Of a stretch of 64,000 nucleotides of DNA, positions 56,601 through 62,600 are shown one piece after another; position 1 is the stretch's first letter; every line of letters begins with the position of its first letter. The stretch lies in the NCBI RefSeq assembly GCF_001625305.1, contig NW_017802379.1:516910-580909 (forward strand), read 5' to 3'. The position numbers were made by a program, and so were the translations under genes. Below the pieces are notes generated by a model. The model made no database searches. It saw only the letters and a program-made list of their open reading frames with translations, and had not been told where the DNA came from. The stretch is from Branchiostoma belcheri. Taxonomy: Eukaryota > Chordata > Leptocardii > Amphioxiformes > Branchiostomatidae.

Positions 56601-59600
56601 ATAGCAAGACGGCAAGTCCTGTGTCTCTAGTGCTTTTGTTGTGGATGGCTGTGTTTGTTTTTGCTGGCTTGTCATACAGGTCCTGTCCATGTGGATTGGA
56701 GACAAGGGTGGCTGAGTTTGTATGACATGTTTACAAACACAACTTCCCTGTAAACTTAAGTACTGTAGTCCTGGTGCCTTGTGGACAAAGCTTTTGTAAA
56801 GAAGGTTATATCTTAAGCACTCACGTTTAGGTTAAACTTTATGTAACCACACCGAACTGTTACATTTTCAAAGGAAATGTGTTACAATCGGTCCATTTCT
56901 TCTTTTTTTCAATCTTTTTTGAGAGCTTGTAGTTGAGAGCTTGTAGTTGTTCAGAAAAGTGGTCATAAATGTAATTCCTATCAAAACAACCTGCATGAAA
57001 GGGTTGTGTGGTTGAATGAGATGCTTTTCCCCAGTCATCTGCCTCTGCACACAGCGGTCCACACGACATGTGGTTCACTTACACAATGTGGCACAGGAAG
57101 TACTTATTATACCAACACACAATTGGCTGTCCACATTAGTAATACAATATCCACCCCTGTGTCTTTTGCTCATACGATATCATTTCATTTCAACTAGTAG
57201 TAGTAGAGAAAAAAATACTTGATGTGCCTGAGGTACTTCAAGCCTAATTCAAACACTCACATTTGTTAGAATAAGAATTTTTTGAAGCATTGAATGCAAA
57301 CAAGTAAAGTGGTACAAATTCCTCCCATTTGCTTTTCAAATGCACAAATGTACCATGATTACCTGTAAAACTTCACCTAAATAAAAACTGTTTAAAAAGT
57401 AGCTTACAGGATCCTTTTACAGTAACTGGTATATTCAATTTTGTTGATTCATTTTCATATATTAGGTGCTATTTCAGTATAATTGTGTATCCTTGCTCTT
57501 GTTAGAACCGTCATGTTCACACCTGCTATAAGCTCAGGTGTGAACGGCCATCACTAACCACTATCATCCTGATGAGTGCCCTTCCCACACCTGCATTATC
57601 CCAGGGTCAGTACACACCTTTGTTGCACGGTCGGCACAATAAGCCCCGAGCTCTGCCCAGTGACGTAGACATGGGTACTTTCCAATACCCCCTTTGGAGT
57701 ATTATTTTCAAGCGATTGCACAATTGTCACATGGAGATTATGGGAATGTCCAATATGATGGAAAAAGACTAGATGTTAAATCTACATCCTAAATCTTAAA
57801 CTTCCAACCTATAGTCAGTCTGATGCATACTATGCATAGCTTTTGAAATAGATCATAGTTGTGAAGTTATGTATGCAAATAAAAGCCCTTTGTTATTTTG
57901 TACTTGCAAAATATACAAATGTATTCATGATGTACATGTACTAGATTAACAGGTTGTTTCTAGAAATAAACAAATGAAGAGTAGTACAAATGTATGTCTG
58001 TCCAAAAGATGTTGGAAACTGTAAGTGGTCTTTCTTTCCATATAGATTTTGGAAGTAGCTTTCTTTGATGTTTTGTCAGAAATGTTATCTCTGCGTCCTT
58101 CCCTTCGTGACTGATTTACTGCTTTTAAAATGAGAGATAGTATCGTAATGCCAGGTGCTTACACAGGGTGAATCATCAGATCAAAGGAATAACACCTTAA
58201 ATCTTTAACAGCTTGCCTTTCACCGTAACACTCGACAGAGGCTTACGGACTGAAAAGTCTTGGAAACTACCGTACTTGTCTGTGCAAAAAGGGGAGGAGA
58301 GAATTGATAATGTTGTATTTGTAGCCACAACAAGTAACAGACATCTTCTCTCATGAATAGGGATCACCACAGACAATATGACGTAGGCAGAGCGCGCATT
58401 GTCATGCAAATCGGTTCATGTGGCCGGCGGGCACACACACACAGCGGTAACGCATGCTAATAACAGACTTCACTCCGGGCAAGGCTTCATTTGCTGGGTC
58501 GGTGAGTGCCGGTGGAAGGTCCTGTTGGTGAAACACTGTCTCTGTGTCACTATGCCGTCGTTTATATCAGAAGCTGTGTGGATCCCAAGGAAAAAGGCAG
58601 ATACTGACAATTCATCAGGAAGAACTGCATCACAGGTGGTTAGAGTAAGACAGTCTCCAGAAGAAAAGGTTGAAGAGACGAGGAAAGTTGGCAGGTGAGC
58701 GGACAGGCTTCCGTGAAGGGGGATCTTCTGGTTTAAAATTAGTAACAAGATCTGTCACTTCCAGGTCGTGAGAAAAAGTTAAGGCGTCGCTGTAAATGTT
58801 TTGAAATGTTCCTTTCTGCTGTAAATTTCTTGTTCTAAAAGTCTCATTTTGCAATCAGAGTTGTCTTTGATGTGTAGACCATGAATGGAAAGAAAGCAAA
58901 TAGTGAAGTTTTCCCAACAATGCTGCTTTAGCTGCATGTCAAAAGACCTGGCCAAATGTAAAATTTTCGACAAGAAAAGAATCAACAAGTGGTGAAAGAT
59001 TGTCCAAATCCAGTTAAGTTGCATTAACTGTCCCAAAGGGGGCTACGTAATGAGTTTTTCCAAGTGTTTTCAAACAGTTTCCACAACGTTTCCTGTTGGT
59101 TGCTTTGCGGTAACGCTAGAGCCTAACCCACAAAGGAACCCAGCCGTTCTCCCTGTGAACAAACTACCCCGTACTTTTGATCCTTTGTCTTGGTGGAGAA
59201 GGGTTGTTTCCAGTCGGGGAGGTCAGGACCGACATCGGGGCAGATGGTGTGGGCTTCATGTTCGCTCCCACCACCATAGCTCTTCCTTTGTCTGCTGTTT
59301 CAGGGATTAATCCATTGGTTCTAGCAGTCGCTTGGGAAAGGAACTTTTTGGTCCCGTTCAGGCAGAGCTCAACTGTGTTATGCCCAAAGATAAGCTACTT
59401 TAGTTAGTTCCTTGGGTGCTGCATTGGGAGTTTCCCAGTTAGGGCATTGGCTTATTTAAAGGTTGACATGGCTTTTTTGTCAGCTGGGGAAATCTATGCA
59501 AGGCCTTTGTCATTCAGTCTAGGGCTGCAAGTTTAAGTGCTAAGGAGAAGATGCAATCTGATGCATACACTAGTGGTCTATTTTGGAGTGTCAATGCTTC

Positions 59601-62600
59601 AGAAGTTTTTTCTTCCCTTTTTTTATGAAGTGGAAGAAAAAAAAATCGCTATTTGACAAAAGTTTGATGTACATGTACACTGTATACAGAAATAGACAAG
59701 TTGATCATAAAAAGTCATTTTATGACAGTATAAATGTTGTGATGACTAACAGAAAGGGTGAGTAGTATATTTATCACTACCTCTTCTTTGAGGTCCTCAT
59801 TTGTTTTTACCACCGATGATCCTCTAAGCTGCCATTAAATGTGATTTCACCGTGTAATTAGCTCCTCCATAGGTGGGCACAACTCCCAGATAATTCTGTA
59901 GACTTCTCTACAATTATGGGCAGTAAACTGAAAGGGTAAGTTGACCTGGATTCAGGGAAGGTGGTTCCCTTTTCTGTGACTGACTCTCTTCTTCGTCTGT
60001 ATATTACATTTGCTTTTCAGAGATGAAATTTTGTAAACAAACATGAGATATTTGTAAGCAAAGATATTGTTATGGAAATAATACATTGTGATTGTTTCAA
60101 GTGAAACCCTACATTTACAATGCAGTTGCATTGGATCTTGTATTGCAGTGCTATGCTCTGCTCTTCCAGAAATTCTCTGTACTATCTCTAAACAAATTTG
60201 GATTTAACTTGTGGACTAAATTGAAGACGGATTTATTCCAAAACATCCCTTTTTCTCCACCTCTTCTCATCTCATCTCTAAATTTGGAGTGTTTTAATGA
60301 GGTTCTTTATCATAACGACTTCTGCAAGTGATTGTGTCTTAAAACGAGTGACCACCCAAGCCTGAGGCCATCATATACATTTATTACTGTCCAACTTATA
60401 AGACATTCAGCTTATAAACCCAAGACATACTATAAGAGTCTTATACAAGATTGACTAGAAATCAGAATGCAGATGATTCCTACATGTATTCTTTGAAAGT
60501 TTTCATATTGTTAGTGAGTTACATCACATGTATGTATTTGTCTGTCATTGGCAAGAATAGTCTAGTATCTTAATAATGAAAGGAATATGCTGAAAACTGT
60601 AACAACCTTACATCTACTGTAGCAAGAGAGTATTTTAATGGTTGATTGTCTTTTAAGTTGTCCTTTTTTTTAGACGAGGCAGTTATATTATAATGGGCCC
60701 TTGTCAGGAAGTCCCTAGGCCTGTGGCTAAAGTATAGAGTAAAGTGGTCACTTGTCAGTCTTTTCTACGCAATGCATTCATTATCTTTCAGTGGAAAACA
60801 ACGGCTTGATTGTTAGCCAGGGTTGTCCCACATTCAGTGCCATATGTTTTATCTCTTCACCATTGCTTGGACAGTAATTGATAAACATTTTGTATAGTAT
60901 TACATACAAAACCTTTCAGGGTGGTCATGCATGAATGTCTTAATTTCTGAGAAATATAAGGTTTAAGACGAGTATATTTCTGTTTCTTAGACCTACAGAC
61001 AGCACATGGGCCCTCCACAGTACAGTGCCCCTATTCCAGTGAAGCATACATCCTTGACTTGAATCTTGCACAGTCTTTCTCAAGGCATGAAGCCTTCTTA
61101 CCTAAAATTAGGTCTTGGGTTATCCTATGGCAAACATACACTTCCTTTTATTCGGTCGTGGACCGGGACCCCTATGGTGGTAGGTCCCACGGATATCAGT
61201 AGCTACTGGCCTGAACAGACTGTGCGACTTTCAGGAACAACCTGCCCCAGGCACCGGGAACACAAAACTGTCCAACGATTGTTATCATCACAATAGATTA
61301 AACTCTAATGTGCTCACTTTTCAGCCCTCAGTCTGAGCACAAATTAACTCCTCTGTCTTACAAACTAAAGATAAACCTAAGCATCCTCTGAGAATACTTA
61401 CCACCAGCTGCGAAAAAAAGCTTGTTTTGTTGTTTTGACTTGTGTGACAAGCCGAATTATGCTCTTTTCAATTTGGTTAATGATTTAATGTTTTTATCTC
61501 CTGCATCTCTAGCAGTAATACAATGGCTATTTTAGTTCTACCGGTATGTCCTAAGGCGAAAGAGGCTGGGAGGTAGATAAGGAAAGAGAGAAGAACATTG
61601 TGTTTTGCATCTTATCTTGTATATTTGTGAACAAAATGGTGCTGAATAGGTTTGTTTGGCTGTAGGTATTCCGGATCATCCAGTTTTGTCAAGTCAAGTT
61701 GTCAAGTTTTCAAGAGGATTCTTGGATTACTGATCATTCTAGACAATTTTTTTAATGGAGAACTAATTGAGAAGGATTGATTAATTACTTTTGGTGTTAA
61801 GAAGGGTTGTTTGTGACATAAATATTATCAGATGGAAGGACTTAGCTGTGTAGGAAGTCGTAAAGGTGAATAATTGGCGGTTGTAGCCCAGGGTACATGA
61901 TTCATCACATTGCTAATTATAGGGTTTGGGAGCAATTTTACTGCTGTTGTTTAGGAACATGAAAAGTTGTTTGTACCCCTTGGAACAACTGCTCACAGGA
62001 ACAGAGATTTTACTCCCAATGTGCAAAGAATTTTCATACTCACTGACAGTTATTTTGAGACACATTTTAACATGAAAACTTGGCAGGAATTTTTCGCAAA
62101 CAGGCCTATAGGGCTGCTTCTACCATTCAAACATGGATTTCAGACCATAAATTGAGAGATTCAAATTGATTGAATTCAGTTCTCTTGAGACAAGTTTTCA
62201 ACATGAAAACTTTGTGCAGGAACTTATCACAGACAGTCCTAGGACATTCAACGTTCAAACATAGACGGATTTCAAACCGTAGATTGAAAACGTCGAAGTG
62301 TGATTCATTTGAGTTCTAAGGTTTGCCTGTCTTCTTCACTGCTGTGATTTATAAAGTCTGTCCTTTGTGTATGCACCTGACCCTGGGGTCAGAAAGGTGG
62401 CCCTGGCATTTGGCTGTCAGACTTCAAAAGCGGTTTGCCCTTGGTCAAGTATATGATTATCACGTTACTGTAGGGTACCGGTATAGGAGACCGGTGCTAT
62501 GGCCAAGTAGGTAGAGTGTTCACCTTGCATTTGGTAGGTTGTGAGTTTGATCCGAATGCGATGCGAATCATACCAAAGACTGTTTTCTTGGCTTAACACT

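Noticed and set aside
59050-59410. GC-richer open frames with an acceptor-like CTGCTGTTTCAG
   Set aside because: Frames overlap on one strand without a common product, no donor follows, and the phase cannot be linked to smoothelin.
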